A stretch of 64,000 nucleotides of DNA from Hyphomicrobium sp. LHD-15 (GTDB lineage: Bacteria; Pseudomonadota; Alphaproteobacteria; Rhizobiales; Hyphomicrobiaceae). Below, piece by piece: positions 16,927 to 25,696 of this stretch (position 1 is its first letter; each line of letters begins with the position of its first letter). The DNA lies in contig NZ_JAVIFT010000006.1 of NCBI RefSeq assembly GCF_031157355.1, forward strand, positions 164,257 to 228,256, in the 5' to 3' direction. The notes under the pieces are model-generated. The model did no database searches. It saw only the letters and a program-made list of their open reading frames with translations, and had not been told where the DNA came from. The translations under genes were made by a program, and so were the position numbers.

Positions 16927-17565
16927 TTACGTCCGCTTTCTCAGCGCAACGTCGCAGTACAGGTTCTCGTGCAGACAGTACGCGACGATCTCCCACCCTT
17001 CGTTGACGCACATCTCGTTCACGGTCTGAACCACGCCGTAGGCGAAGCCCTCGTGGTGCGACCAGATGATGTAGTCGTTGAAGATGATGAGCCCGCCCGG
17101 CTTGACCTTGCGAGCCGCCGCGCTCGCGTCCGCCCGGACGTTTTCATAGAGATGGCCGGCATCGATGTAGATCCAGTCGAAATGGCCGTCCGGGAAGCTT
17201 TTGAGGGTCTCCGCGGAATCGCCCTCGTGCAGCACCACGGCAGGGTTCTCGCGCACGGCCGGGTTGCGCAGCTTGGCGAAGGTCAAATCGATGAGATGGA
17301 TCTTCTCCGGCTTGACCGTCTCCAAGAGGAACGCCGAGAACTTCCCGTTCTGGACGCCCACTTCCGTGCAGATGCCGCCCTTCGGCAGGGTCGCGATGTA
17401 GTCGTAGCGCGACGCGAACACCTTGGCGGATGCGACGTGCTCGCTCCGGAGTGCGAGGGGCTTTTCCGGTCTCTTGCGGTCCAGGCGGCCACTTACCTTT
17501 CCAAAGGTCCCTGTCGCGCGCCGGACCCACCTGGAGACGTCGCGCGGAAGATACTGCCAGTCCAT
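16927..17565 (-). CDS. Class I SAM-dependent methyltransferase
   Basis: A 212-residue Methyltransf_24-type protein. Motif I is GGICTEVGVQNGKFSAFLLE (near residue 62), and FDWIYIDAGHLYENV carries the post-I acidic loop. The N-terminal 45 residues are basic (RKRPEKPLALRSEH). The acceptor is unknown; relatives act on small molecules and O-antigen sugars. ATG 17565 has AAGGGG before it, and the frame remains open far upstream without family-like sequence, so the longer start is not used. Confidence 0.8.
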   Translation of the reverse strand: MDWQYLPRDVSRWVRRATGTFGKVSGRLDRKRPEKPLALRSEHVASAKVFASRYDYIATLPKGGICTEVGVQNGKFSAFLLETVKPEKIHLIDLTFAKLRNPAVRENPAVVLHEGDSAETLKSFPDGHFDWIYIDAGHLYENVRADASAAARKVKPGGLIIFNDYIIWSHHEGFAYGVVQTVNEMCVNEGWEIVAYCLHENLYCDVALRKRT

Positions 17566-17866
17566 CGTAAATGCCCCTTGGATACACGCGGGAACGCCCC
17601 AGCCGCCGCAACGTAGGTCGCTCCAACTGGGCGAGCAAGCTATATCCGCCGCCCCCGATCGGGCTTGGATAGTCTGGGCAACTCCACACGGCAGCACCGC
17701 ATTTTTTGCAGACGATCCGACGTCATCCAGCCTTGGTAGCCTGCGGCATAATTCAGCTCCCCCTAGCCATTTCTGCGCGGTTTTGCATCGCAGGTTCACG
17801 ACATTTGCGGATCTGCCGTAAACGTATTGATGCTATAATCGACGCAAGCAGTCCTCTATCGGGCAA
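17566..17866. other. Divergent intergenic region between methyltransferase and PilZ genes
   Basis: About 300 bases. Apart from the extended -10 promoter near 17831 nothing is recognised. The minus-strand frame of the methyltransferase stays open through here, but the deduced residues are not family-like. Confidence 0.45.
17831..17839 (+). promoter_or_regulatory. Extended -10 promoter of the PilZ gene
   Basis: TGCTATAAT is a perfect extended -10 element, 27 bases before the ATG. No good -35 hexamer sits at the proper distance, which is usual for extended -10 promoters. Transcription would begin near 17846, leaving a short leader. Confidence 0.55.
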
Positions 17867-18229
17867 ATGATGGACGATCCCGAAAAACGGCGTGCAGCAA
17901 GAAAACGGACGCTCAAGGGCGCATTGATCATCTTCAATGGCCGCACCTCGACGCTGTCGGCCACGCTTCGCGACATCTCCGACACCGGCGCGCGCCTCAG
18001 GGTTTCAAAGGACGTCGCGATGCCCGAAACATTCGACCTCGCGATCGACACGGATGGCCTCGAAGTCCCCTGCACGTTGGCTTGGCGCAAGGGCGAGGAG
18101 ATCGGCGTCAGATTCACCGGCCCAGCCGTCAAGGTTGCGCCGAAACGCGCGCAGGTGGTGACCGCCCTGAAGCAAGGCGGCCAGCAGCAGCAGCCCACCT
18201 CGCTGCTCCGGCGCAAGCCGATTTCGTAA
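17867..18229 (+). CDS. PilZ-domain protein
   Basis: A 120-residue one-domain PilZ protein. The RRAARKR segment (residues 8-14) with the DISDTGARL loop near 38 gives the RxxxR and (D/N)xSxxG motifs that bind cyclic di-GMP in family members. The last 25 residues are polar and glutamine-rich (KQGGQQQQPTSLL). It may couple c-di-GMP to an output, unknown here. ATG 17867 is followed directly by a second ATG, so the start is uncertain by one codon. Confidence 0.85.
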   Translation: MMDDPEKRRAARKRTLKGALIIFNGRTSTLSATLRDISDTGARLRVSKDVAMPETFDLAIDTDGLEVPCTLAWRKGEEIGVRFTGPAVKVAPKRAQVVTALKQGGQQQQPTSLLRRKPIS

Positions 18230-18263
18230 GCCGATCCGGCTCGCAAACCCGGGCAGCCCGGAC

Positions 18264-18294
18264 AAAAAAAGCCGGGCAGCCAAAGCCGCCCGGC
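18264..18294 (-). terminator. Intrinsic terminator of the phasin gene
   Basis: On the minus strand GCCGGGC (18288-18294) pairs with GCCCGGC (18271-18277) around a 10-base loop, followed by seven T (18264-18270). It lies just past the phasin stop at 18317. Confidence 0.8.
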
Positions 18295-18316
18295 CCGAAT
18301 TCCGCGTGAGAGGTGT

Positions 18317-18691
18317 TTACCTCTTTTGCAGCCCCTGCATGGCTTCGGCAACCAACCGGCCAATTTCCTGCGCCTGGAGCGCGTAGGCCTGCATCTGCGC
18401 CTGCGCGAAACGGCTCTGATGGGCCAATACCTCTTGAACGTCCTTTGCGCTGGCGAGGTCGCTCGCGAGCGCGAATGCGGCCTCCGCGTTCTGCTTGGCG
18501 AACTTCGTTGCACGATCCTGCACCGCGCGGAATCCGGCCGAAGCTTCGTTGGCTGGCAGCGACTTGGTCCAGAAACCCATCGCCTGCGTCATCGCATCCA
18601 TGAACTGCCCATAGGCCGCGCGGGCCTGATCGACGTTCTTCTCAGCCAGGTCACGCATCTGCTGAGGGATTTCGAAGGGATTCTGTGACAT
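18317..18691 (-). CDS. Phasin-family protein
   Basis: A 124-residue amphipathic helical protein of the phasin_2 type (IPQQMRDLAEKNVDQARAAYGQFMDAM, then repeated AEAAFALASDLASAKDV). Phasins coat polyhydroxyalkanoate granules and control their size. Many Hyphomicrobiales have several, and no pha synthase gene is here. ATG 18691 has CCGGAGAAA before it and gives MSQNPFEIPQQM, a phasin-like start. It ends before a strong terminator. Confidence 0.88.
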   Translation of the reverse strand: MSQNPFEIPQQMRDLAEKNVDQARAAYGQFMDAMTQAMGFWTKSLPANEASAGFRAVQDRATKFAKQNAEAAFALASDLASAKDVQEVLAHQSRFAQAQMQAYALQAQEIGRLVAEAMQGLQKR

Positions 18692-18820
18692 GAAGTTTCT
18701 CCGGCTTGGGGGCTGTATTCTTAAATATGAGCTTGGGGCTGTCACTATATTGGTAGCGCCGATCGCGCGTCCCGCATACTGGCATCTTTTGACCCACGGC
18801 GTGAGACAACCGGGAACAAA

Positions 18821-19741
18821 CTACTCCGGCAGCGCGATAAACTCTTCCCCGTCGCTGGGAACGGGCGCAAAACGCCGCGCTTTCCAATCCGCCTTGGCCG
18901 CATCGATCCGGTCCTTGGAAGACGAAACGAAATTCCACCAGATGTGGCGAGGACCGTCCATTGGCTCGCCTCCGATGAGCATAACGCGGGACATGGCGGT
19001 GGCCAGGATCGAAATTCGGTCCCCGGGCCGGAACACGAGCAGCCGCCCGGCCCCGAACGTTTGGCCCGCGATGTCGACCTCCCCGGCCGCCACATAGATC
19101 GCCCGCTCGTCGTAGTCGGGGTCGAGCGGTAGTATGGCGCCCGGCGCCAGCACGGCTTCGGCATAAAAGCAGTCGTGCGGAAATTCTGCCGGCGACCGTG
19201 CCCCGTAGAGGCTGCCCATGATCAGTCGCACCGTCTTGCCTTCACCCGTGATGCGCGGCAGCGATGCCGCCTCGTAGTGGGCGAACGTTGGCGCGGTCTC
19301 CTCGTGCGATTTCGGCAGCGCCGCCCAGGCCTGGATGCCGAACAGCCGCGGACCCTTCGCGCGCTCTTCCGGGCTGGTTCGCTCCGAATGCACGATCCCG
19401 CTCCCCGCCGACATCAAGTTGAGTTCGCCCGGCCGGATGGCCAGCTCCGTTCCGAGGCTATCGCGATGCATGATCTCGCCGTCGAAGAGATAAGTGACGG
19501 TCGCGAGACCGATATGCGGATGCGGGCGCACGTCGATGCCGGTGCCGATCAGAAACTCTGCCGGCCCCATCTGATCGAAGAAAATGAACGGCCCCACCAT
19601 CTGCTTGGCGGCTGCCGGAAGCGCACGCCTGACCTCGAACCCGCCGAGATCTCGAACCCGCGGCACGATAATGTGCTCGATCGCATCGCAGGACATCGCA
19701 TCACCCGGCTTGGGATCCTCGCAAGGCTGCCAGCTCATCAC
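18821..19741 (-). CDS. Pirin-family cupin protein
   Basis: A 306-residue two-cupin protein. The metal-binding segment is RPHPHIGLATVTYLFDGEIMHRDS, followed by GSGIVHSE, giving the three His and one Glu of pirins. Members are non-heme iron proteins, some with quercetinase activity and some with regulatory roles. The first ATG is MMSWQP; MSCDAIEHII at residue 16 is also possible. It is oriented away from the AraC gene with a 160-bp gap. Confidence 0.9.
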   Translation of the reverse strand: MMSWQPCEDPKPGDAMSCDAIEHIIVPRVRDLGGFEVRRALPAAAKQMVGPFIFFDQMGPAEFLIGTGIDVRPHPHIGLATVTYLFDGEIMHRDSLGTELAIRPGELNLMSAGSGIVHSERTSPEERAKGPRLFGIQAWAALPKSHEETAPTFAHYEAASLPRITGEGKTVRLIMGSLYGARSPAEFPHDCFYAEAVLAPGAILPLDPDYDERAIYVAAGEVDIAGQTFGAGRLLVFRPGDRISILATAMSRVMLIGGEPMDGPRHIWWNFVSSSKDRIDAAKADWKARRFAPVPSDGEEFIALPE

Positions 19742-19904
19742 GTCCTCCTGCCTTCGGGGGCGAGCGCCGCGCGACCGGAACCCTGTCGCTGCTCTCTGGA
19801 AAAGATAAGAACTTTCCTCCCGAGATCACAAGACAAATGGCGCGATCACCTCGAGCCGGCTCCACCAGCCCCCGATCGCGCCCAAAGCGCCCCATTTCAC
19901 TCGC

Positions 19905-20756
19905 TTACACCTGCTTCGAAGGCGTCCGTGTGACACGGCGCACATTGCGCAGGCTCGGAGAGGCGGGAGCGCCAAACGTGCGTCGGAATTCGCGCGCGAA
20001 GTGAGCCTGGTCCGAAAAGCCGGCCGCATGCGCTGCAGCGGTGAACGTGCTTCCCGCTGCCACCTCGCCGATCGCTGCACGCAATCGCTGCCAGATTCGG
20101 AAACGGCGAAATGGAACGCCGATCTCCTCGGCGAAGAGATGCTGAAACCGTGACGACGAAAGCCCCACCTTGCGGGCTGCTTCCGCCGCCGGAACTCCGT
20201 CCGACGCATTCGCCGAAAGGCTCGCCACCGCAAGTGAGATCCTGGGATCGAGCACGCGCCGCGCGCGCCTCTTGCCATAGCCGAGCAGACTATCGAGCGC
20301 GGTGCCGACATGACCCGCGCCATCGCGCGCTTCATAGAGCTCGCGGATCAGCGCGATCTCGCCCGCCTGCCCCACCAGCACACCGGCCTCCTCGTGTCCG
20401 TCGCGAACCAACGGCAGAAGCGCGCCCACTCCCGCTTCGGAAGGTTCGAGATAAAGGACGGCGAGCGGACTTCCACCGATATCGAGCTCGTAGCAGACGC
20501 CCGCGGGCAGAACGGCGCTCCGGCACCAGTGCCACGCACCACCCGCGATGCGGATCCGGAATGAGTCGTAAACCCCGGCCAGATAAACCGGCACGCTGTG
20601 CGCATGCGGAGCGTTGTAGGTCAGCGGCCCGACAAAAAGCCCACGCCCCGCATCGAGATGCCAGATCGGCAGAACAGGGCCGGAAGCGGCTGTAGCACGT
20701 TCGTACAAGCGCGGTGCTCCCGTGAAAGCTAGCGTCTCCTCAAACGCGCATAGCAA
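19905..20756 (-). CDS. AraC-family transcriptional regulator
   Basis: A 283-residue regulator with an N-terminal cupin-like sensing domain (about 20-165; HLDAGRGLFVGPLTYNAPHAHSV) and a C-terminal double HTH (about 185-275, with VGLSSSRFQHLFAEEIGVPFRRF and AAGFSDQAHFAREFRRTFG). It is divergent from the MBL hydrolase at 20775 with only 18 bp between starts, so both likely share a control region and this regulator probably controls that gene. The inducer is unknown. Confidence 0.9.
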   Translation of the reverse strand: MLCAFEETLAFTGAPRLYERATAASGPVLPIWHLDAGRGLFVGPLTYNAPHAHSVPVYLAGVYDSFRIRIAGGAWHWCRSAVLPAGVCYELDIGGSPLAVLYLEPSEAGVGALLPLVRDGHEEAGVLVGQAGEIALIRELYEARDGAGHVGTALDSLLGYGKRRARRVLDPRISLAVASLSANASDGVPAAEAARKVGLSSSRFQHLFAEEIGVPFRRFRIWQRLRAAIGEVAAGSTFTAAAHAAGFSDQAHFAREFRRTFGAPASPSLRNVRRVTRTPSKQV

Positions 20757-20774
20757 TTCGAGGAGACGACCTCA

Positions 20775-21776
20775 ATGTCCAACAGAGATTTCGCGATCGA
20801 CCGCCGCAGGATGCTGGCCTCCGCGGCAGCACTGACGGCCGCGCCCCTCCTTGTCGGCGCCGGCCTCGCCACGCCAGCCCGCGCCGCAGAAGCGAAGCTC
20901 GGCGCCTGGCAGCCCCGCCATTGGCGCTATAAAGTGGGCGGCTTCGAGATGACGGTAATCGCCGATTCCGAAGTGTTCATCGATGGCCCCTACCCGATCA
21001 TCGGCAAGAATGCCGAGGAGGCCGACGTCCGCAAGCTGATGCGCGACAATCTCCTGCCGGAAGCAAAGTACCAGCCGGGCTTTTCGCCAACCGTCATCAA
21101 TACCGGCCGAGAGCTGGTGCTGTTTGACACCGGTAACGGCGAGAACGGCTTCGTGCCGCGCCCGAACGGCGGATGGCTGGCGGCAGGTCTCGCGCCCGCC
21201 GGCATCAAGCCCGAGGACATCGACGTCGTCGTGCTGAGCCACGGCCACCCCGATCATGTCGGTGGGATGATCGAAGCCGGAAAGCCCCTCTTCCCGAACG
21301 CCCGCTACGTGATCGGACAGGTCGAATACGATTTCTGGGCACCGGAAGGAAAGCACACAGGCGATATCGAAAAGTTCGCCGCAGTCTTCCGCGCCAACAC
21401 CAAGGCGCTCGCCGACAAGTTCACCTTCTTGAAACCGGGCGACGAGGTCGTGCCCGGCATCCGCGCGCTCGAAGCTTTCGGACACACGCCCGGGCACTTG
21501 AATTTCCACATCGAGAGCGAAGGTCAGGCGATCTACTTCTGGGGCGACTGCGCCCACCATCAGGTTGCCTCGCTCATGCGCCCCGACTGGCACTGCGTGT
21601 TCGACGCCGACAAGGAGCAAGCGGCCACCACCCGCAAGCGCGTTTTCGACATGCTCGCCACCGACCGCATTCCGGTGATCGGCTATCACATGCCGTTCCC
21701 GTCGGTCGGCTACATCGAGCGCAAAGGGCCCGGCGCCTACGGCTGGCTCGCGCACACCTATCAGCTCAATCTCTAG
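20775..21776 (+). CDS. Tat-exported MBL-fold metallohydrolase
   Basis: A 333-residue metallo-beta-lactamase-fold enzyme with a Tat-type signal (DRRRMLAS at 9-16, hydrophobic core, then ATPARAAEA near 37). The zinc motif is LSHGHPDHVGG, with HTPGHLNFH and DCAHHQ downstream. The mature protein should act in the periplasm. Relatives include lactonases and hydrolases of unknown substrate. It is divergently paired with an AraC regulator, so expression may be inducible. Confidence 0.88.
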   Translation: MSNRDFAIDRRRMLASAAALTAAPLLVGAGLATPARAAEAKLGAWQPRHWRYKVGGFEMTVIADSEVFIDGPYPIIGKNAEEADVRKLMRDNLLPEAKYQPGFSPTVINTGRELVLFDTGNGENGFVPRPNGGWLAAGLAPAGIKPEDIDVVVLSHGHPDHVGGMIEAGKPLFPNARYVIGQVEYDFWAPEGKHTGDIEKFAAVFRANTKALADKFTFLKPGDEVVPGIRALEAFGHTPGHLNFHIESEGQAIYFWGDCAHHQVASLMRPDWHCVFDADKEQAATTRKRVFDMLATDRIPVIGYHMPFPSVGYIERKGPGAYGWLAHTYQLNL

Positions 21777-21911
21777 AACAAAGGCCGCAAGCGGAAACGC
21801 GTAGAAGCGGCAGCGAGAGTTGCGCGAGCAGTCTCCCACGCTAAGGTGTGAGTTCGGAATATTCCCCGAACTCACAGCCCAAGCCGCGCTCGCAACGAAG
21901 CGAACCGCGGC

Positions 21912-22727
21912 ATGGGCCTGTCCGGAAAAGGACGCTGCCTGGCCCTCATGATCGCCGCAACGATTCCACTCGCCGCCGTATCAATGATCGTATTTCCGAT
22001 CGTCTTGGTGTGGTGGCTCACGCGCCGTCTCTCGATGCCGCTGAGCCTTGCACTGTGCGGTGCCGGCACGTTCCTCGTCGCTCAAGCGCTTCGCTTTCCG
22101 CTGCTGCAGGGCCTGACCTCGCTGTTCGAGACTGGCGCACTGCCGGCGCCACCGGCTGCCTATCTCCTTGTCTTCAACATTGCCGTGTTGTCGCTCACCG
22201 CCGGGCTCTTCGAGGAAGGCGCACGCTACGGCGCCTATCGCTACGCGATCCCCGAAGCACGCTCGTGGAATGCGGCGGTCACCTTCGGCGCCGGCCATGG
22301 CGCGATGGAAGCGGTCATCCTCGGCGGACTGATGGGCGTCGAATTCTTCGGGATGCTCGCTCTTGGAACGCCGGAAGCCACGCAAGGTGTCGACCCGGCT
22401 ACCCACGCGCAGCTCGCCGAACAGACCGAACGCTATTGGGCACTGCCGGCGTACATGCCGCTGATCGGCGCCCTCGAGCGTGCATTCGCCATCGGCTTTC
22501 ACATCGCGATGGCGGTCTTCGTTCTGCAGGCCGTTGTCCGCCGCAGCTGGACTTGGCTCGCGGCCGCCATTGCCGCACATGCCCTCGCCAACGCAGCAGG
22601 AGCCGTCGCCCTCGTACGATCTGGGCCGGTAGCCGCAGAAATCGTCGTCGCGATTTTTGCAGGCGCGGCACTCTACATCGCGTTCCGCCTTCGCAGGCCC
22701 GCAAACATTAGGTCCGACGCAGCCTGA
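21912..22727 (+). CDS. YhfC-type intramembrane protease family protein
   Basis: A 271-residue multi-pass membrane protein (about seven helices). The sequence FEEGARYGAYR, then GAGHGAMEAVILGG, then HIAMAVF and AAHALANAAG, holds the Glu and His residues of the YhfC/CPBP-like putative metalloprotease family. Substrates of this family are mostly unknown. The ATG at 21912 is used; a second ATG at residue 13 gives a shorter start. Confidence 0.8.
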   Translation: MGLSGKGRCLALMIAATIPLAAVSMIVFPIVLVWWLTRRLSMPLSLALCGAGTFLVAQALRFPLLQGLTSLFETGALPAPPAAYLLVFNIAVLSLTAGLFEEGARYGAYRYAIPEARSWNAAVTFGAGHGAMEAVILGGLMGVEFFGMLALGTPEATQGVDPATHAQLAEQTERYWALPAYMPLIGALERAFAIGFHIAMAVFVLQAVVRRSWTWLAAAIAAHALANAAGAVALVRSGPVAAEIVVAIFAGAALYIAFRLRRPANIRSDAA

Positions 22728-22826
22728 CCGGCCCTATTTCCAGACGCCGAACAAGCGACCGGGCGCCGCCTAGGCACCGCTTCCGGGATCGACTAACCTC
22801 CCGCCCGAAGCAAAGCCCGGGTTCCG

Positions 22827-23735
22827 ATGTCCCACGAGTTGCAGTTCAAGACGTCCATGGTGTTCGAGTACGACCAACCGGCTCCGGTAAGCCCCGGCAT
22901 CGTGCGCATCGTCGCCAACAATCCGAGCCCGTTAACCTTCAAGGGAACCAACACCTACCTCGTCGGCATGACCGAGCTTGCCGTGATCGATCCCGGGCCG
23001 CTCGATCCCGACCACCTCTCCGCAATTTTGAATGCGGCAGGCGGACGACCTATCCGCCAGATCCTGATCACGCATGCTCACCGCGATCACGTGGATGGCG
23101 CCAACGCCCTCAAGGAAGAAACCGGCGCGCCGATCATGGGCTTCGGACGCGACGAGATTCCAGCCGAAGGTCCCTCCGTCAATCCGCAAGGCTCCGAGTT
23201 CATCGACTACGTTTTCACCCCCGACGTGAAGATCGCCCACGGCGACGTCATCGCGGAAAAGGATTGGCGCTTCGAAGCCATTCACACGCCCGGCCACGCG
23301 CCCGATCATCTCTGCTTCGCCTTGCTTGGCCGCAACATCCTGTTTTCGGGCGATCACGTGATGGCCTGGAACACGACGCTCGTTGCCCCGCCGGAAGGCT
23401 CGATGGCCGACTACGTCTCCTCGCTGCAGATTTTGCTGGAACGGCCCGAGAGCCTCTATCTCCCCGGCCACGGCGGACGCCTCGACGAGCCCCAGCGCTC
23501 CGTCAAAGCCTATCTGCTGCATCGGCGCTGGCGCGAACAGTCGATCCTCGAAGCCATTCGCGGCGGCGTCGGCACCATTCAATCGATCGTGCCTGTGATC
23601 TATCCGACGATCGACCAGAAGCTGACGCGAGCCGCCGCACTGTCCGTGCAAGCCCACGTCGAGCATCTCATTGCCCGCGGTCTCGTGACCTGCGACGGTT
23701 CTCCGACTTGGGACCGTCCGCTTTCTCCTGCTTAG
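22827..23735 (+). CDS. MBL-fold hydrolase with C-terminal winged helix (LACTB2-like)
   Basis: A 302-residue hydrolase. THAHRDHVDGA (HxHxDH) and TPGHAPDH, SGDHVMAW and LPGHGG give the metal ligands. The last 70 residues (YLLHRRWREQSILEAIRGG onward) form the helical extension that accompanies LACTB2-like proteins. In such proteins the activity is on RNA or on small esters; it is not clear which applies. It shares its last 68 bp with the convergent DUF1499 gene. Confidence 0.88.
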   Translation: MSHELQFKTSMVFEYDQPAPVSPGIVRIVANNPSPLTFKGTNTYLVGMTELAVIDPGPLDPDHLSAILNAAGGRPIRQILITHAHRDHVDGANALKEETGAPIMGFGRDEIPAEGPSVNPQGSEFIDYVFTPDVKIAHGDVIAEKDWRFEAIHTPGHAPDHLCFALLGRNILFSGDHVMAWNTTLVAPPEGSMADYVSSLQILLERPESLYLPGHGGRLDEPQRSVKAYLLHRRWREQSILEAIRGGVGTIQSIVPVIYPTIDQKLTRAAALSVQAHVEHLIARGLVTCDGSPTWDRPLSPA

Positions 23736-24540
23736 CGCGCTTACCGGCCTGGCGCGCATCCTGGGCGGTCGGAACCGTGGAATCGAGACGCGCCTGAATT
23801 TCCTTCATCAGCTCGCGCACCCGCTCCGCGTTGCGCCCCATGTCGCCGCGGCCGAACCGCGAGGCCGAACGGATATCGATCCGCGAAACGTCTCCCTCTT
23901 CGCCGACACGGATCGCCACGTCGTCGTAGAAACCCATGATCAGCGTGCGGTCGACGGCTTCGATCATGCCGGGCGTTCCAGCGCTGCCGTCCGGCGCATC
24001 CTCGCGCTCGATTTCCATGTGCAGCCGCTTCACCGCATCGATCACCAGCGCATAGACCTCCTCGGTCGAGCGCGAGATCACCATCGGCTTGATGTCGGGA
24101 TAGGCGCGTGCCTGCTCGTCGGCAAACTTGCGGGGATAGGTGAGTGAATTGCTACCGGGCCCGCGCAGACGGGCGACCGCTGAGAATACGGGCGGGTTGT
24201 TGAAGTCGGTGGTGACGTCACTGACCTTGGGATAGTCGCGGAGCCAGACCAGGAACAAGAGCGGCGCGGCAAGGATCACCACGCTGAGGCACACCGCGAA
24301 CATGACGCGCGCCGTCCCCGGCCGTCCCGTGTGCCAGATCACGGCCCCTGCCACCAGCGCGCACACGATCGAGAGCACGGCGACCGCAAGCCCAACGACA
24401 AACAGATTGAACGCGATCGGCGTCGGCATCCCGATGACGCGATGCAGGAACGCGGCGGTCAGGATGAGGCCGAACGAGAACAGCGCCGCGCGGCTGGCCC
24501 AGCGGCTGGCGGATGGCTCTCTCTCGGGGATTGCAAGCAT
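23668..24540 (-). CDS. DUF1499-family membrane protein
   Basis: A 290-residue protein with three or four hydrophobic helices in the first 130 residues (FSFGLILTAAFLHRV, FNLFVVGLAVAVLSIVCALVAG, VMFAVCLSVVILAAPLLFLVW) and a soluble DUF1499 domain after (WLRDYPKVSDVTTDFNNPP). The C-terminus is a charged arginine/lysine tail that overlaps the convergent MBL gene by 68 bp. Function is unknown. ATG 24540 was chosen, since the frame upstream has no family-like sequence. Confidence 0.78.
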   Translation of the reverse strand: MLAIPEREPSASRWASRAALFSFGLILTAAFLHRVIGMPTPIAFNLFVVGLAVAVLSIVCALVAGAVIWHTGRPGTARVMFAVCLSVVILAAPLLFLVWLRDYPKVSDVTTDFNNPPVFSAVARLRGPGSNSLTYPRKFADEQARAYPDIKPMVISRSTEEVYALVIDAVKRLHMEIEREDAPDGSAGTPGMIEAVDRTLIMGFYDDVAIRVGEEGDVSRIDIRSASRFGRGDMGRNAERVRELMKEIQARLDSTVPTAQDARQAGKRAKQEKADGPKSENRRRSRDRGQ

Positions 24541-24652
24541 GGGTGTTGGAAACCTTGCCAGTTCGGCGGACTCGCCCGAGGATAGCCTCGGAATCGGACG
24601 AAATGTAGCATCGCTCTTACGCCAGGACCGTTTGTTCCGACAGGGGGCGTCC

Positions 24653-25609
24653 GTGCTCGTGCGGCACACACTCAAACCTCAGAAAAAATTGCGCGATCGT
24701 CTTCTCCGAGAACGAGCCCCTGCACGCATCGGCCTTGCCGCCGTATTCGCCGGGGTCGCGTCCCTGTCCGCGACCGGAGCGGAAGTTTCGAGCCGTCCGC
24801 CACTCGGATTGACCGTCGCGATCCTCGATCTCGCCGAAGCGCCCGACTTGACACCCGCCGCCCCGCCCGAGCCGCCGGCCCCAGCCTGGCGCACGACGTT
24901 CGGATCCGAGCGCCAGACCCTGCCCGAACCCAAGAAGGTGTCCGACAACGGCCTGCTCGCTGCGCTGGCCGATAGCGACGCTGTGTTGATCCAGGGGGTC
25001 AAGGCCCCAGCCAGCCTTCGCAAACTCTTTCCACCGCGCACCTGGCGTTTGATCGTATCGCGCCGGATCGCCGCCTCCGAAAGCGTCACCGAGGGAGAAG
25101 CCGACCCGGCAAACGCCGATGCCGTCAGTGCCGAGCTCCCGGCTGCGACCGCCATCGCTGTAAAAGTGCGCGCTTCCCTGCGCGTGACAGCCCGCGCGCT
25201 GGCCTTGCGCACAAACGAACCGATGCCCGAGGAAGCCCCCGTTGCCAATCCGCCGCCCGCGCCGCAGGTGGCCGCGACCGCCGTTCGGCTCGTCGATCGC
25301 GGCCGGGCGCTCTGGGTCGCTTCCGTTGCTCTTCCACCATCGTGTGGCGCCGGCACGCCCGAACCGTGCCCCGCATGGGCGGAGCTCGATGCCTGGCGCG
25401 CCGCCAAACGCGGGGCCGGCGAAACCACCGTGATCGGCGGCCGCCTGACCGCAAAAAACCCGGCGGCTTTGGCGGCCGAAACGCCGCAGGCCTGCCTCTC
25501 GCACCGCATCGAGTCGGACCTCCAGTCGCAAATTATGCCGCCTACAGAACCAATTCCGTTGTCACAAACCGGAACCGGTTGCCTCTCCATCGTCCGCGTC
25601 GGCAGTTAG
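24653..25609 (+). CDS. Secreted protein of unknown function
   Basis: A 318-residue protein with a basic N-terminus and a short hydrophobic run (AAVFAGVASLSATGAE), which suggests a signal peptide or anchor. A proline-rich patch (PAAPPEPPAPAW) follows, then a fold with two Cys pairs (SCGAGTPEPC, and CLSH/CLSIV). AGGGGG lies five bases before GTG 24653, so that start is used over longer frames. I recognise no family. It is divergent from the DUF1499 gene. Confidence 0.6.
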   Translation: MLVRHTLKPQKKLRDRLLRERAPARIGLAAVFAGVASLSATGAEVSSRPPLGLTVAILDLAEAPDLTPAAPPEPPAPAWRTTFGSERQTLPEPKKVSDNGLLAALADSDAVLIQGVKAPASLRKLFPPRTWRLIVSRRIAASESVTEGEADPANADAVSAELPAATAIAVKVRASLRVTARALALRTNEPMPEEAPVANPPPAPQVAATAVRLVDRGRALWVASVALPPSCGAGTPEPCPAWAELDAWRAAKRGAGETTVIGGRLTAKNPAALAAETPQACLSHRIESDLQSQIMPPTEPIPLSQTGTGCLSIVRVGS

Positions 25610-25696
25610 CCATTTTTGCCTATACGCGATGGAAATATCTTGCCGATACAGGCTATTATCCAGGAAAATAAAACGCTCACAACGCGGCGCAATTCC

